Shown: positions 52,596 through 61,279 of the stretch, piece by piece
How the letters are laid out: each line of letters begins with the position of its first letter
How positions within the stretch are numbered: position 1 is the first letter of the stretch
Origin: Burkholderia sp. USMB20
Lineage (GTDB): Bacteria > Pseudomonadota > Gammaproteobacteria > Burkholderiales > Burkholderiaceae
NCBI RefSeq assembly: GCF_000949135.2
Contig: NZ_JTAN02000013.1
Location: 1 to 64,000 of the forward strand
Reading direction: 5' to 3'
Length of the DNA stretch: 64,000 nucleotides
Notes under the pieces: generated by a model
Database searches by the model: none
What the model was told of the DNA's origin: nothing
What the model saw: only the letters and a program-made list of their open reading frames with translations
Translations under genes and position numbers: made by a program

Positions 52596-53387
52596 ATGTT
52601 GCTGAAGGACAAGATCGTCGTGATTTCAGGGATCGGGCCGGGGCTCGGTGTGAAGCTCGCCGTCGAGGCGGCACGCGAGGGTGCGCGCGGCGTGGTCGTC
52701 GCGGCACGCACGATGGACAAGCTCGACGACGCGGAAGCACGGATCGGCGCACTCGGCGTCGCATGCGACGTGCTGAAGGTACGCACCGACATCGCCGAGC
52801 GCGCGCAGTGCCGGCAGCTCGCGACGCAGGCGGTCGAGCGCTTCGGCCGGATCGACGCGCTCGTGAACAGCGCGTTCGCGCACGGCACGTTCCCGGAGCC
52901 GGTCGAGGAAGCCGATCTCGACGGCTGGCGCGCGGTGTTCGACACCAACGTGTTCGGCACGATGACGCTCACGCAGGAAATCGTGCCGCACATGAAGCGG
53001 CAGAAGCGCGGCGCGATCGTGATGATCAACTCGCAGGCGACCCGCAAGCCGTTTGCAGGGGAAGCGGGCTACGCTGTATCGAAGGGCGCGCTCGCGGTTG
53101 CGGCAAAATACCTGGCGCGCGAGCTCGGCGTGCACGGGATCCGCGCGAACAGCATCCACATGGGCTGGATGTGGGGCGTGCCGACGCAGACGTATTTCCG
53201 GCAGGCGGCCGCCGAATACGGCACGACGGAGGAAGCGATCATCGCGCCGATCGCGTCGAACATCGCGCTCGCGAAGCTGCCGACCGATGACGACTGCGCG
53301 CGCGCGGCGCTGTTCCTCGCGTCGGATTACGCGAACGCGGTGACCGGCGCGACGCTCGACGCGAACGGCGGCGATTTCATGCCCTGA
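52596..53387 (+). CDS. Short-chain dehydrogenase/reductase of the sulfation operon
   Basis: A 263-aa SDR. The cofactor motif is altered to SGIGPGLG (residues 10-17, with SG for the usual TG). The catalytic residues are seen in MINSQATRKPF (Ser) and GYAVSKGAL (Tyr-x-x-x-Lys). C-terminal DANGGDFMP closes the domain. It probably oxidises or reduces the acceptor of sulfation or its precursor (inference). An AGGAGA site precedes the ATG at 52596, 40 bp after the sulfotransferase stop. Confidence 0.88.
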   Translation: MLLKDKIVVISGIGPGLGVKLAVEAAREGARGVVVAARTMDKLDDAEARIGALGVACDVLKVRTDIAERAQCRQLATQAVERFGRIDALVNSAFAHGTFPEPVEEADLDGWRAVFDTNVFGTMTLTQEIVPHMKRQKRGAIVMINSQATRKPFAGEAGYAVSKGALAVAAKYLARELGVHGIRANSIHMGWMWGVPTQTYFRQAAAEYGTTEEAIIAPIASNIALAKLPTDDDCARAALFLASDYANAVTGATLDANGGDFMP

Positions 53388-53404
53388 GGACGGAGCAACG
53401 GATC

Positions 53405-54391
53405 ATGCAGGAACGACAACAGGAACAGGGGCGCCACTTCTTCGCGTTCAACGGCGATGCGGACGGCCTGTGCGCGCTGCAGCAGCTGCGGCTCGCGGAG
53501 GGCGAACGCGGCACGCTCGTGACCGGCGTGAAGCGCGACATCAGGCTGCTCGAGCGCATCGACGCGCGGGCCGGCGACCGCGTGACCGTGCTCGACGTGT
53601 CGCACGACCAGAACCGCGACGCATGCGCGCGGCTGCTGCGCGATGGCGCCGCGGTTCGCTACTTCGACCATCACTTCGCGGGCGAGCTGCCCGGCGATCC
53701 GCGTTTCGACGCGTATATCGACACGGCCGCCGACGTCTGCACGAGCGCGCTCGTGAACCGCCGTCTCGGCGGCCGGCATGTGCGCTGGGCGATCGTCGCG
53801 GCGTTCGGCGACGAACTGCCGGCGCTCGGCGACGCGCTCGCGCGCGAATACGGGATCGACGCAGCCGAACGCGGCACGCTGGCCGAACTCGGCCTCTACC
53901 TGAACTACAACGCCTACGGCGAATGCGTCGGCGACCTGCATTTCGATCCGGCCGTGCTGGCCGACGCGATGCTGCCATGCGTCGATCCGCTCGACTTCGT
54001 GCGCGACACGCCGGTGTTCGCCGCGTTGCGCGACGGCTATCGCGACGACATGGCGCTCGCGGGCGCACTCGCGCCGTTGCGCGACGTGCCGGGCGCGACG
54101 CTGATCAGGATGCCGGATCATCCGTGGGCGCGGCGCGCGACGGGGATGCTCGCGAACGAGCGGATGCGCAATGCGCCGCATGCGGCGCTCGCGGTGCTGT
54201 CGCCACGCGCGCAGGGCGGGTTCGTGGTCAGCGTGCGCGTGCCGGACGGCCGGGCGCTCGGCGCGGACGAATTCTGCCGCGGCTTCCCGACCGGCGGCGG
54301 GCGCAAGCGCGCGGGCGGCATCAACCATCTGCCGGAAACCGAATTCGACGCGTTCGCCGCGCGCTTCGAAGCGGCGTTCCGTCTCGACTGA
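53405..54391 (+). CDS. DHH-family phosphoesterase
   Basis: A 328-aa protein with the DHH/DHHA1 plan. Metal-binding motifs are FNGDADGLCALQQL (residues 14-27), VLDVSHDQNRD and RYFDHHFAG; the C-terminal DHHA1 glycine-rich motif is FPTGGGRKRAGGI. Relatives cleave cyclic dinucleotides, nano-RNA or 3'-phosphoadenosine 5'-phosphate (pAp). pAp is the by-product of PAPS-dependent sulfation, so a role in clearing pAp is an attractive inference from this context. It lies 17 bp after the SDR gene. Confidence 0.85.
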   Translation: MQERQQEQGRHFFAFNGDADGLCALQQLRLAEGERGTLVTGVKRDIRLLERIDARAGDRVTVLDVSHDQNRDACARLLRDGAAVRYFDHHFAGELPGDPRFDAYIDTAADVCTSALVNRRLGGRHVRWAIVAAFGDELPALGDALAREYGIDAAERGTLAELGLYLNYNAYGECVGDLHFDPAVLADAMLPCVDPLDFVRDTPVFAALRDGYRDDMALAGALAPLRDVPGATLIRMPDHPWARRATGMLANERMRNAPHAALAVLSPRAQGGFVVSVRVPDGRALGADEFCRGFPTGGGRKRAGGINHLPETEFDAFAARFEAAFRLD

Positions 54392-54460
54392 CCCGAGGGC
54401 CTGCGACACGCGCGCCGTGCAACGATGCCACGGCGCGCGCGTCGTGCGACGTGTCGGTGT

Positions 54461-54913
54461 TCAGCCGGTCGCGTTCGCAAGCACGGCCGGCACGTTGTGG
54501 CCGTAGCAGCGCTCCTCGACGCGCTCGGCGATGCGCCAGCCCTGCGCGGTGCGCACGAACCGGTCGACGTACCACAGCCCGAGAAACATCACCTGCGTGC
54601 CGCCGTCCGGCAGCGCGACTTCCATCGGATTGAAACAGATCGTGCGGCCGCGCGCGGTGTCGCCGTCGAGCGTGATCGACAGGTTGCCGACCAGGTGCTG
54701 GTACTGCGGGAACTGCGGCAGTACGGTGCGCAGCCACGCCTTGACGTCCGGATACGTGCCGGCGATGCCGCCCATCGCGCGATAGTCGATCGTCGCGTCG
54801 TGCGTGAACACGGCATCGAGCGCGTCGAAGTCGTGTGCATCGATCGCGCTCGAGTACGCGACGATCAGCTCGCGGAGGTCGTGATGATCGGAGAGGGTCT
54901 GCAGGTCGGGCAT
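54461..54913 (-). CDS. NTF2/SnoaL-like protein of the sulfation cluster
   Basis: A 150-aa small alpha+beta barrel protein of the SnoaL_4 type (LRELIVAYSSAIDAHDFDAL, then VFTHDATIDYRAMGG and YVDRFVRTAQGWRIAER). The family contains isomerases, dehydratases and binding proteins for polyketides and steroids; the His and Asp in the pocket allow catalysis, but the reaction is unknown. It lies 13 bp after the SRPBCC gene, same operon. Start MPDLQTLSDHHD at 54913. Confidence 0.85.
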   Translation of the reverse strand: MPDLQTLSDHHDLRELIVAYSSAIDAHDFDALDAVFTHDATIDYRAMGGIAGTYPDVKAWLRTVLPQFPQYQHLVGNLSITLDGDTARGRTICFNPMEVALPDGGTQVMFLGLWYVDRFVRTAQGWRIAERVEERCYGHNVPAVLANATG

Positions 54914-54926
54914 CGGTTGCGCTCCG

Positions 54927-55406
54927 TCACGCGCTTTTGCGCCGGCGGGCCGCATGCAGCGCTTCCGCCCGCAGCTTCACGTCGCGCGCGCACTGGTCGA
55001 ACCCCTGTTTCACCCAGCCGCCGTGCTCGCGCATGATCGTTTCCGCGTTGAGGCCGAGGAACTGGTCCGTCGTGAAGTAGCGGCAGCGCTCGGCGCCGTC
55101 GGCTTCGACGTACTGGTCGCGGCGCGCGGCGTCCTTGTTGTCGTCGGTCGGGCGCTGCTCCCACGACAGCAGGCGCTCGGGCTCGTATGCGACGAGGATT
55201 TCGTTGACGGGAATCACCGTCTCCGTGCCGGGAATGCGCACCTGCATGTGCACGAAGTCGCCGATCCGGCCGGTCGTCTCGAGGCCGACGCAGAACGTGT
55301 TCCATTCGCCGTAGCGCGGGAAGTCGGTCAGCACTTCCCAGACGACGGCAGCGGGGGCGTCGATCGCGACGGTGATCGAGGTGACGAGATTGGCTGGTTT
55401 GGTCAT
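54927..55406 (-). CDS. SRPBCC (polyketide-cyclase-like) protein of the sulfation cluster
   Basis: A 159-aa START-fold protein. It begins with the family pattern VTSITVAIDAPAAVVWEVLT and LTDFPRYGEWNTF, followed by a ligand-cavity barrel, and ends in a basic tail (ARRRKSA). It should bind a hydrophobic ligand. It is the first gene of the two-gene SRPBCC-NTF2 unit. A copy of the cluster operator lies about 210 bp upstream with a fitting -10, which implies a 5' UTR of nearly 180 nt. Confidence 0.85.
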   Translation of the reverse strand: MTKPANLVTSITVAIDAPAAVVWEVLTDFPRYGEWNTFCVGLETTGRIGDFVHMQVRIPGTETVIPVNEILVAYEPERLLSWEQRPTDDNKDAARRDQYVEADGAERCRYFTTDQFLGLNAETIMREHGGWVKQGFDQCARDVKLRAEALHAARRRKSA

Positions 55407-55589
55407 GGCGGGTATCGAATGTGAGTGAGGGAGCGGAGGGGGCCGCGGCTGCGCCCGCACGGGCGGGTACGCGCCGCGACAGCCGGAACGGGTCGCGCCG
55501 GCGCCGGCGGGCATGGCGAACGCGCCGTGCAATGCATGGGGCTGACCGGCGGCCGGCGCGCGTCGCACATCGCGGCGAACCCGACATCG

Positions 55590-55634
55590 AGCGTAGGCCG
55601 GTGCGTGCGGCGAAGAATCGTCGGAACGGACTAA
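55590..55634 (-). promoter_or_regulatory. Predicted operator and promoter of the SRPBCC-NTF2 unit
   Basis: On the minus strand TTAGTCCGTTCCGACGAT (55617-55634) matches the cluster dyad, and TACGCT (55590-55595) is centred 33 bp downstream. The spacing is the same as at cysD and the DUF1214 gene. Confidence 0.55.
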
Positions 55635-55770
55635 GGCCTTTCACCGGGCCGGCGATCCGGTGTCGGCGTCGGTACGCGACGCACGCGCGCGGTACGCCGT
55701 GCGGTTCGAACGTCGACATCGCGCGAACCTGCCGCGACAATACCGGTCACTCTTCAGTTTCCTGCTCGAG

Positions 55771-57261
55771 GTGCCCGTGCCAGCGAAGTCGACCATTGCT
55801 CCCGCCGTCGTGTGGTTCCGCGACGATCTGCGCGTGACCGACCAGCCCGCGCTGACGCGCGCGGTTGCGTCGGGCCGGCCGCTCGTATGCGTGTACGTCG
55901 ACGACACGGGCGAAGGCGCGGGGCGCGCGCTCGGCGGGGCGGCGCGCTGGTGGCTGCATGGGTCGCTCGCCGGACTCGATGCGGCGCTCGCGCGTCATGG
56001 CGGACGCCTGCTGCTGTTGCGCGGCGATGCGCCGCGCGAGATCGAACGCGTCGCGCAGGACACGGGCGCGGCAGCGGTGTACTGGAACCGCCGCTATGCG
56101 CAGCCGCAGCGCGATGCCGATGCGGCGTTGAAGGCGTCGCTGAAGGCGCGCGGCCTCGAGGTCGAGAGCAGCAACGGCAGCCTGCTGAACGAACCGTGGG
56201 ACGTGCTGACGGGCGCCGGCACGCCGTTCCAGGTGTTCACCGCGTACTGGCGCGCGGTGCGGCGCGATCGCACGGTGGCGGCGCCGCTGCCGGAGCCCGA
56301 GCGGATCGCGTTTCATCCGTGGCCGGCCGGCGTGCGCGAACGCGCGCTGCCGCTCGACGCGCTCGGGTTGCGTCCGCACGCGCCGGACTGGGCGGGCGGC
56401 CTGCGCGACGCGTGGCCGGCACCCGACGAAGCCGGCGCGCAGGCGCGGCTCGATGCGTTTTCCGTCGAGTCGCTGACCGGCTATGCCGATACGCGCGACC
56501 GGCCCGACCGGTCGGCGACGAGCCGGCTGTCGCCGTGCCTGCGCTTCGGCAACCTGTCGCCGCGACAGGTGTGGCATGCGGTGCAGGGTGCGGCACAGGC
56601 GGGCGGTGCGGCCTGCGCGGCCGGCGCCGAGAAGTTCCTGAGCGAACTCGGCTGGCGCGAATTCAGCCATGTGCTGCTGTATTACTTTCCGGCGCTCGCG
56701 ACCGACAACTTCCGGGCGCAGTTCGACGCGATGCCGTGGCGCGACGATCCTGCCGCGCTGCGCGCGTGGCAGCGCGGGCTGACCGGCTACCCGCTCGTCG
56801 ATGCGGGGATGCGCGAGCTGTGGACGACCGGCTGGATGCACAACCGCGTGCGGATGGTCGTCGCATCGTTTCTCGTCAAGCATCTGCTGATCGACTGGCG
56901 GGCCGGCGAGCGCTGGTTCCACGACACGCTCGTCGACGCGGATGCCGCGAACAACCCGGCGAACTGGCAATGGGTGGCCGGCTGCGGCGCCGACGCCGCG
57001 CCGTATTTCCGCATCTTCAATCCGGTGACGCAGGGCCGGAAGTTCGACCCGCAAGGGGCGTACGTGCGCCGCTGGGTGCCGGAACTCGCGGGCCTCGACG
57101 CGGCGACGATCCACGCGCCGTGGGAGGCATCCCCGATGGAGCTTGCGGCGGCCGGCGTGCGGTTCGACGTCGACTATCCGGCGCCGATCGTCGATCACGA
57201 CGGCGCGCGCCGTCGCGCGCTCGATGCGCTGGCCTCGTTGCCGAAGCGTCGCCAGGCGTGA
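55771..57261 (+). CDS. phrB: Deoxyribodipyrimidine photolyase
   Basis: A 496-aa class I CPD photolyase that repairs UV dimers with light. The N-terminal antenna domain starts at VVWFRDDLRVTDQPAL. FAD-binding helices follow (RLSPCLRFGNLSPRQVWHA, ELGWREFSHVLLYYFP), then the signature GMRELWTTGWMHNRVRM and NNPANWQWVAGCGADAAPYF. The start is uncertain: GTG at 55771 or 55777 fits the domain; the in-frame ATG at 55660 would add 37 non-conserved residues. Confidence 0.92.
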   Translation: MPVPAKSTIAPAVVWFRDDLRVTDQPALTRAVASGRPLVCVYVDDTGEGAGRALGGAARWWLHGSLAGLDAALARHGGRLLLLRGDAPREIERVAQDTGAAAVYWNRRYAQPQRDADAALKASLKARGLEVESSNGSLLNEPWDVLTGAGTPFQVFTAYWRAVRRDRTVAAPLPEPERIAFHPWPAGVRERALPLDALGLRPHAPDWAGGLRDAWPAPDEAGAQARLDAFSVESLTGYADTRDRPDRSATSRLSPCLRFGNLSPRQVWHAVQGAAQAGGAACAAGAEKFLSELGWREFSHVLLYYFPALATDNFRAQFDAMPWRDDPAALRAWQRGLTGYPLVDAGMRELWTTGWMHNRVRMVVASFLVKHLLIDWRAGERWFHDTLVDADAANNPANWQWVAGCGADAAPYFRIFNPVTQGRKFDPQGAYVRRWVPELAGLDAATIHAPWEASPMELAAAGVRFDVDYPAPIVDHDGARRRALDALASLPKRRQA

Positions 57262-57295
57262 CCGGCCGTCGCTGCGCGCGGCACGGTTCGCCGCG

Positions 57296-57418
57296 TCAGT
57301 CGCAGAACGCCGCGTGCTCGAGCAGCGCGAGCGCGACGCCCGAATCGAAGTAGGCCGCGCCGCACCACGCGACGAACGCGAGCGCGCCGGCGGCCAGCGC
57401 CGCACGCATCACGCCCAT
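57296..57418 (-). CDS. Putative 40-aa membrane protein overlapping the MFS gene end
   Basis: A 40-codon ORF starting MGVMRAALAAGALAFVAWCG and ending LALLEHAAFCD. It has one hydrophobic segment. The start overlaps the MFS stop by 10 bp, which suggests translational coupling. No strong Shine-Dalgarno is seen. It resembles many small hypothetical membrane proteins; it may also be chance. Confidence 0.35.
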   Translation of the reverse strand: MGVMRAALAAGALAFVAWCGAAYFDSGVALALLEHAAFCD

Positions 57419-58641
57419 GCGGCTTTGCCCGGCACCGGCCGCGCGATGCGCGCGTCGTCGATCGGCAGGTGCAGCAGCGCGGCCAGCACGCCGAGCGCGA
57501 TCGAGCCGATCCACAGCGGCAGGTACGAATGCGTCGCGTCGTACACGAGCGCGCCGAGCCAGACGCCGAAGAAACTGCCGAGCTGGTGCCCGAAGAACAC
57601 GAAGCCGAACAGCGTCGCGATGTAACGCACGCCGAACACCTGCGAGATCACGCCGTTGGTCAGCGGCACCGTGCCGAGCCACGTGAAGCCCATCACGGCC
57701 GCGAACACGTAGACGCTCGCGGGCGACAACGGCGCTGCAACGAACGCGACCATCGCCAGCGCGCGGACGAGGTACAGCACGGACAGCACGTACTTGCGCC
57801 GCAGCAGGCTGCCGAGATGGCCGCATGCGTAGGTGCCGGCCACGTTGGTCAGCGCGATCAGCGCGAGCGCGACGCTGGCGTGGCGCGCCGGCAGGCCGTG
57901 ATCGAGCAGGTAGGCGGGCAGGTGGGTCGCGATGAACGCGAGCTGGAACCCGCACGCGAAGAATCCCGCGTTCAGCAGCCAGAAGCCGCGATGCGCGAAC
58001 GCTTCGCGTACCGCCGCGCCGATCGACTGGTCGGGGCCGTCCGCGCGGCTCGCGGCCTGCGCGGGCCGGTCGCGCACCAGCACGGCGAGCGGCGCGAGCA
58101 GCGCGGTGACGACGGCGAGCGCGACGAAGGCATGCTGCCAGCCGATGCCGCCGATCAGCACCTGCGCGACCGGCACCATGCAGAACTGGCCGAGCCCGCC
58201 GATCGCGCCGGCGACGCCGAGCGCCCAGCCGCGCCGGTCGGGCGGAAACAGGCGGCTCAGCGCGCCGTAGATCGACGCGAAGGCCGACCCCGACAGCGCG
58301 ACGCCGATCACGAACCCCGCGCCGGCCGTGAATACGCCGGCCGACGCGGCGAACGCCATCGTGACGAGCCCGGCCGCGTACAGCAGCATGCCGGCGACGA
58401 TCACGCGCACCGACCCGAAGCGGTCGGCGATCATGCCGGTGAACGGTTGCGCGATGCCCCAGATCAGGTTCTGCAGCGCGAGCGCGAGGCCGAACGCTTC
58501 GCGCGACCAGCCGTGGTCGAGCGTGACGGGGGCGAGGAACAGTCCCTGCACGTGACGGATGCCGAGCGCGGCGCCCATGATCAGGCCGCCCGCGAGCACC
58601 GGCAGCCAGCGGCGCCGGGCGTCTTGTTCGATCGGGGTCAT
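57409..58641 (-). CDS. MFS transporter (oxalate/formate antiporter-like)
   Basis: A 410-aa transporter with twelve predicted helices. The start region RWLPVLAGGLIMGAALGIRH and the loop between helices 2 and 3 (GMIADRFGSVRVIVAGMLLY) fit the MFS_1 family; the general look is of the YbfB/OxlT-like group. Substrate unknown. ATG at 58641. The upstream gap to the LysR stop (58642-59006) carries the 7-bp VNTR; both genes are on the minus strand. Confidence 0.88.
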   Translation of the reverse strand: MTPIEQDARRRWLPVLAGGLIMGAALGIRHVQGLFLAPVTLDHGWSREAFGLALALQNLIWGIAQPFTGMIADRFGSVRVIVAGMLLYAAGLVTMAFAASAGVFTAGAGFVIGVALSGSAFASIYGALSRLFPPDRRGWALGVAGAIGGLGQFCMVPVAQVLIGGIGWQHAFVALAVVTALLAPLAVLVRDRPAQAASRADGPDQSIGAAVREAFAHRGFWLLNAGFFACGFQLAFIATHLPAYLLDHGLPARHASVALALIALTNVAGTYACGHLGSLLRRKYVLSVLYLVRALAMVAFVAAPLSPASVYVFAAVMGFTWLGTVPLTNGVISQVFGVRYIATLFGFVFFGHQLGSFFGVWLGALVYDATHSYLPLWIGSIALGVLAALLHLPIDDARIARPVPGKAAWA

Positions 58642-58943
58642 GCGTGTCTCCGGATGGATGCGTGCGGCGCGGCGGCCGCGTTCGATCCGATTAGACGATC
58701 CGGCCGCCGGCCGCTCAAGCAATCATTCGGTCGCGTTCGCATGCGTGCGGGGAATGCGATGCGGTTCGGACACGATGTCGGCGACGCGGGCTGTACACGC
58801 CGGATGCGTGAAGCCGCTGCGCCGCATGCAGCCGGCGTGACAGGCGGCCGATGCAGCGGGGACGGGGCGCCGGTGCATTGCCCGTGGCGGCGTTCATGTA
58901 CGTGCGCAACACCGCGCCGGCGCCGGCTCGATGCAGAATTTCG

Positions 58944-59006
58944 CTCGCGGCTCGCGGCTCGCGGCTCGCGGCTCGCGGCTCGCGGCTCGCGGCTCGCGGC
59001 TCGCGA
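58944..59006. repeat. 7-bp tandem repeat (VNTR), about nine copies
   Basis: CTCGCGG is repeated eight times without error and once as CTCGCGA. The array touches the LysR stop codon and lies about 300 bp before the MFS start codon. Confidence 0.95.
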
Positions 59007-59948
59007 CTACCGCTGCGCCACGTCGTACGCCCGCATCGCCGCGTCGCACTCGGCCGCTTCCGCGAGGATCCAGTCGCGCACGTCGGCGACTTCGCGGCGC
59101 GGTGCCGGATCGTGCCGGAACAGCCAGTAGCCGTACGCATCCGACAACGCCTGCGAGTGCGGGCCGAGCACCGCGAGCCGGCCGTCGGCGAGCATCGGCG
59201 CGACGAGCGCGAGCCTGCCGAGCGCGACGCCCTGGCCGGCGATCGCGGCGTGGATGACCTGGTCGTACTGGTTGAAGCGCAGCACGCCCTTCGGGCGCGC
59301 GTCGCCGAGCCCGGCAGCGTGCAGGTGCGCACGCCACTGCAGTCGGGTTTGCGGCGGCCCGTCGAATTCGAGCAGCACGTGCTCGGCGATAGCGGCCGCG
59401 TCGGTGACGGGCCGGGCGGCCAGCGCGGGGTGCGCGACCGGCACGACGATCTCGTCGAACAGGTGCAGCGCGCCGGCCGGCGCGCGCTCGCGCGGGCAGT
59501 AGCGGATTCCGAGGTCGATGCCTTCCGCGCGCAAATCGAGTACCTTGTCGTTCGCGGCCACGCGCAAGTCGATGTCGGGCAGGCGCGCCTGCAGGCGCCC
59601 GAGTCTGGGCAGCAGCCACAGCGCGGTGACGCCGATGCTCGCGGTGATCGTGACGGGTTGCCGCTCGCGTGCGGCGGCGAGCGACGCGACGGTGTCCTGC
59701 AGGTTGAGCAGCGCCGCATCGGCGGCGCGGAACAGCCGCTCGCCTTCCGGCGTGAACGCGATCTTGCGATAGCCGCGCTGCAGCAGCGCGACGCCGAGAT
59801 GCGCCTCGAGCGCGTGCACCTGGCGGCTGACCGCCGACTGCGTGACGCACAGGTCCTGCGCGGCGAGCGTGATGCTCATGCGGCGGCCGACGGCGACGAA
59901 GCCGCGCACGAGGTCCAGCGACGGAAGACGGACGAGCGGCGTTGACAT
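59007..59948 (-). CDS. LysR-type transcriptional regulator (GcvA-like)
   Basis: A 313-aa regulator with the N-terminal HTH GRRMSITLAAQDLCVTQSAV and SRQVHALEAHLGVALLQRG, followed by a GcvA-type substrate-binding domain (WLLPRLGRLQARLPDIDLRV). It is divergent from the alpha/beta hydrolase gene over 118 bp, and therefore a likely regulator of it. The stop TAG is immediately followed (minus strand) by the 7-bp repeat array. Confidence 0.9.
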   Translation of the reverse strand: MSTPLVRLPSLDLVRGFVAVGRRMSITLAAQDLCVTQSAVSRQVHALEAHLGVALLQRGYRKIAFTPEGERLFRAADAALLNLQDTVASLAAARERQPVTITASIGVTALWLLPRLGRLQARLPDIDLRVAANDKVLDLRAEGIDLGIRYCPRERAPAGALHLFDEIVVPVAHPALAARPVTDAAAIAEHVLLEFDGPPQTRLQWRAHLHAAGLGDARPKGVLRFNQYDQVIHAAIAGQGVALGRLALVAPMLADGRLAVLGPHSQALSDAYGYWLFRHDPAPRREVADVRDWILAEAAECDAAMRAYDVAQR

Positions 59949-60066
59949 GCGTAGGGCTCATGCGAACGGAGCAGCAAGATTGGTTGAGAACGTCCGGCGC
60001 GTCAAGTTCAATGGAGGCTGGCCGATCGGGCGGGCGCCGGGCAGGCGGCGCCGCACAGGAGACACG

Positions 60067-61119
60067 ATGACGATTTCGAACGAAGCAGGCGGGGCCGCGT
60101 GCGCGGCGGATCAGGCAGCGGGGCGCCCGGCGGGTGCGTTTCCGCCGGAGGCCGTGACGCTGACCGCGGCCGACGGTTACGTGCTGCGCGGCTACGTGTG
60201 GCGGCATCGCGGCAGCACCGTGCGGCCGGTGACGGTCGTCAATTGCGCGACGTCGGTGCGCTGCGACTACTACTTCCGTTTCGCGGCCTGGCTGTTCGCG
60301 CAGGGGCGCGACGTGCTCGTCTACGACTATCGCGGGATCGGCGGCTCGCGCCCCGCGCGGCTCGCGAAGCTGCGCGCGAACTGGCTCGACTGGGGGCGGC
60401 TCGATTGCGAGGCCGCGCTGCAATACGCGCGCGATGCATTTCCGGGCCAGCCGCTCGACGTCGTCGCGCACAGCATCGGCGGCTGCGTGCTCGGGCTCGC
60501 GGCGTCGAACGCGTACGTGCGTCACGTGGTGACGGTGGGCGCGCAGTATGCGTACTGGCGCGACTATCGGCCGGAAGAGCGGCGGCGCATGTGGTGGAAA
60601 TGGCACGTCGCGATGCCGGCGCTCGCGGCCGTATTCGGCTACGTGCCCGCGAAGCGGCTCGGCTGGATGGAAGACACGCCGCGCGGCGTCGCGCTGTCGT
60701 GGGTGCGCGCGCAACCGCGCTTCGAGGACGCCTTCACGCACGGCCTGCTCGCCGAACCCGCGGCGAGCCGCGCCGCGCTGCCGGCCCGCTTCGCGCGGCT
60801 GCCGGCGTCGATGCTCGCGATCGGCCTCGACGACGACGGGTTCGGCACGGTCGACGCGATCGAACGGCTGGTCGGCTACTACACGGGCAGCGACGTCACG
60901 CACCTGCGGATCGCGCCGCGCGACATCGGCGTCGACGCGATCGGCCACTTCGCGTTCTTCCACAGCCGCTTCACCGACACGCTGTGGCCCGTCGCGCTGT
61001 CCTGGCTGCAACACGGCGCGCTGCCGGCCGATGCGCCGGGCCGCGTTCACGCGCGCCATCCGGCGCAGCGTGCGCGGCTGGCGGGAAGCGGCGTGCCGGG
61101 TGCCGTCGCGCACGGGTGA
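60067..61119 (+). CDS. Alpha/beta hydrolase family protein
   Basis: A 350-aa serine hydrolase. The nucleophile elbow is VAHSIGG near residue 138, a variant of GxSxG with Ala first; the oxyanion region reads TVVNCATSVRCDYYF, and a candidate catalytic His is in DAIGHFAFFHSRF near the end. Relatives are annotated as COG4757 predicted hydrolases. Substrate unknown. AGGAG lies 5 nt before the ATG at 60067. An ORF extension upstream overlaps the LysR gene and was not used. Confidence 0.85.
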   Translation: MTISNEAGGAACAADQAAGRPAGAFPPEAVTLTAADGYVLRGYVWRHRGSTVRPVTVVNCATSVRCDYYFRFAAWLFAQGRDVLVYDYRGIGGSRPARLAKLRANWLDWGRLDCEAALQYARDAFPGQPLDVVAHSIGGCVLGLAASNAYVRHVVTVGAQYAYWRDYRPEERRRMWWKWHVAMPALAAVFGYVPAKRLGWMEDTPRGVALSWVRAQPRFEDAFTHGLLAEPAASRAALPARFARLPASMLAIGLDDDGFGTVDAIERLVGYYTGSDVTHLRIAPRDIGVDAIGHFAFFHSRFTDTLWPVALSWLQHGALPADAPGRVHARHPAQRARLAGSGVPGAVAHG

Positions 61120-61279
61120 ACGCGCGCGCGCGCGTGGCCCGGCCATCGCGTCGATGAGACGGTCGCACCGGCTGCCGTTGCTGCTGCCGCTGCCGACGAT
61201 CTCGGTCGCGATGCGTCGGTCTCCGTCCCGTACGATCGATTAACATCGAACGTTTCGTTCGCCTGGCTGCCGCGTGCCG

